Of a stretch of 64,000 nucleotides of DNA, positions 51,301-54,300 are shown piece after piece. Under the pieces are notes generated by a model. That model worked only from the letters and a program-made list of their open reading frames with translations, did no database searches and had not been told where the DNA came from. Each line of letters begins with the position of its first letter. Within the stretch, counting starts at the first letter, position 1. This DNA is from Porites lobata (lineage: Eukaryota; Cnidaria; Anthozoa; Scleractinia; Poritidae), in NCBI GenBank assembly GCA_942486035.1, contig CALNXK010000123.1, positions 1,500,001 through 1,564,000 on the forward strand, in the 5' to 3' direction. A program made the translations under genes and the position numbers.

Positions 51301-54300
51301 CGACAGCCGTCGGGTCGCTTGTCCAAATTTGCAAGGGACACAATAGTCATTCCAACAAGACCGGTCAGAGAGGTCGGGGAAAAGATTAAATGAGCTAGGC
51401 AAAAATTGCTATACATTGCTAATTTGATCACTATAAAGTGTGTGAGCTTTGTTGTCGCTTTTATTTGCTTGCCATAAACCGTCTTGGTATTTTGTGTCCG
51501 TAATTGTGTAATTTTGTTAATTTTGTGTCGCGAGCCGTGTTGCAGGATTGCCATCTTCTTTCAGTTACGGGACCATCAAGTGCATAAAAAACTATTTCTG
51601 ATCATTTTTTCTCTAAAATTGGCTATGTCTAGTCTCCAGAATAGGAGGTTCTATTAAGAGCATCGATCAGTCGGCCTTTTGAATCTGAAACAATGCGAAA
51701 TAACCTCGAAATACGAGTTTAAGCTATTTTAATTTTTTCATTTGTATCTTTGAATTCATGATAACTACAGCTCAACCAGCTTCAAACGGCGTCCATGGCA
51801 GACAAAAGTGGTTTTAAAATAACAAATTGAAAGCTGAAATTAGGGACTCTAAGCAAGAAGACTAAGGAAAGTTCTAGTATGATGTCCGGAAGTAATTTTT
51901 TTCTCCACCGGTCAGTGCCTCAAGTCAGGGAGTTTAAGATACCACGACGACTATATAGCGGTGAAAATGTCGCTTAAAATCGCGATAATTCCAATTAACT
52001 CGCGTACTTTGTCAAATGTTGGTGAACTCTACTGAGGTTGAAGCCGTGCAGTGACCCCCCCCCCTCCCACGGTAAGGAAATGGTGAAAAAAAAACCCTCA
52101 TAAAAAAACGATGCATGGGCAAATTCAGGGATTGTTTGTGTTTTATAAGTCTCATTCACAGCACTTGGTGAGATGTATCCCTTATGAAATCCTCTTTCCC
52201 GTCAACTGTGTTTTGGGTATTTAGCTGTATTTTTCACTTGGGTGTCGTGCTTGACACCGGAATTTGGTGCTCATAATCGAAAAATGAGCCTTCAGCAATT
52301 TCCAAGGAAGACCAAAAAGGTATAAAATGGGTAAATCTTGCGATTCTGTTTCAAATATACAGTGGCGTTCTAAGCACGTAAAATGCAACTAAATACTTAA
52401 CGGACGAGACATTACGGCCGCCATGATCTTCTACGTATTCGGGAAGCGTAGTACGGCCAGTCAATAAGTTTGATTAGCAAATCAAGAACTTTGCCCGTGC
52501 CTCGTATTGCTTTATCAACATTTCTTTGCCATCAATGCTCGACGACGAGGTGAAAATGCCTAATTTCACGTTTTATTGAGGACGTAAACAAACAAAGACG
52601 AACTTTTCTCCTCTACGAGTTTGCCTACATTTGGCAAAATAAATAACTTGTAATAATAGCGAAATGTTTGAGAGAATGCCAATTCACTTTTTATGAAAAA
52701 GCGACGTTTTGACTGCTGTCGCAGCCGTGGTTCCTTGAACTTGAGGCATTGACGCGTGGCTGGAAAAAATACTTCTGGTCACCGTACTAGACCCTTATAG
52801 ACTTCACCAAAACGGATTGGCACCGTGGGGTGGTGGACTAATTTTTTATGCCCTTGCTGGTCCCGTTAAGAGGATTCCTTCCCGCAACTCGGCCCAATTA
52901 ACAAAATTACACAATTACGGACACAAAATACCAAGATGGTTTACACAAGCAGATATATAAAAGAAAACAACGAAGCTCACTCATTAACTACGTATACCAA
53001 TTATTCACCGAAGTGGAGGTGAATAATTGTTTTAGTATATACTAAAACAGTGAGATAATTGAACACAAAATGATGATTTTTAACTCATTTACTGTTGCCA
53101 ACGATTACAATTTTGGCGGGCGATGACCGAACGGCCGCGGTCGTCGCTTTTTCTTAGCGACAAATAAAACTTTTGAAGGCGTTTGTTTAGCTCTTGCGGG
53201 GAAGTTTCTTCAAAAGGAGTTGTGAATTCTGTTTGTATTTAAAATAATTCTGTAAAAAAGATTATTAAATTTAGTTTTAAGCTTATTTATGAACAAGTCA
53301 ACTAAATAAAGTAACGCAAGACTTAAGCTTAATTTGCATTTGTAAACAAAAAACTTTTTCACCGGTTTTATCGATAACTATTCAAGTCAAAAAGACAAAG
53401 CTTTACCTGTTAAAACTTCCAAACCGAACTTCGTCACCTTCTTCATGTATTTCGGAAATAGCTTGCTTGATTAGTTGTGAAATTTCTTAGTTTGTTACGG
53501 CAGCAAACCGGGAAAGCATTTTGCTCGCAACCTACGCGAGGTTGGCGTCGCTCGCTCTGAGGAACTGGAGGTGAATCAGTGAATAGTGCAGGATATTCAC
53601 TGATTGAGTACTGTTTTAGTATATACTAAATAGCAATATTTGCCACGCTTTTAATCTTTTCCCCGCCCTCTTTTGTTCGAATGACTATGGTGTCCCTTGC
53701 AAATTTGCACGAGCGACCCAACGGCTGTCGCCCGATAGTATGTGACGTCACACCGGCAGTAATGAATCGGTCACAGACAAACACTTGAAAACAATAGAGA
53801 TGGCCTCTCCCTCCTAAAATGAAGTTATGATCGTCGCAGTGGTAATTGCAATTTAAGCAATTAACCACTACAGAAAATATCAGAACATACCATAATGCTC
53901 TTTGTTTGTCACCCTAAAATTTTTCATAAGTATTGTCTTTAGTTTCTCTTGGGAGCTAAAACGGCCCCAAGAGAAACTGAAAACAATGCTTATGTAAAAT
54001 TTTGGGGAGAAAAAACAAAGAGCATTATGGTATGTTATGGTATTTTCTGCAATGGTCAATTGCAAATTAACTGGAAAAAAGAAATTTCGGGACTTCAACG
54101 GGATTCGAACCCATGGCCTCTGAAAGCGCTTCAGAACTCTAACCAATTGAGTTATGAAGACCCACGCATTGGGAGCAGGCTAATTTGTTGACTTCATCTT
54201 CAGCGGTGAAAGGAACGAAACATAGAATGATGATGTGAACTGCGGAAATACAAATTTCTTATTCATATTATTATTTATTCATTTATTTTTACCAAAATTA

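Noticed and set aside
54093..54170. tRNA gene on the minus strand
   Set aside because: A and B boxes are present, but the anticodon loop lacks T33 and the sequence continues into a SINE-like body, so it is a tRNA-derived repeat.
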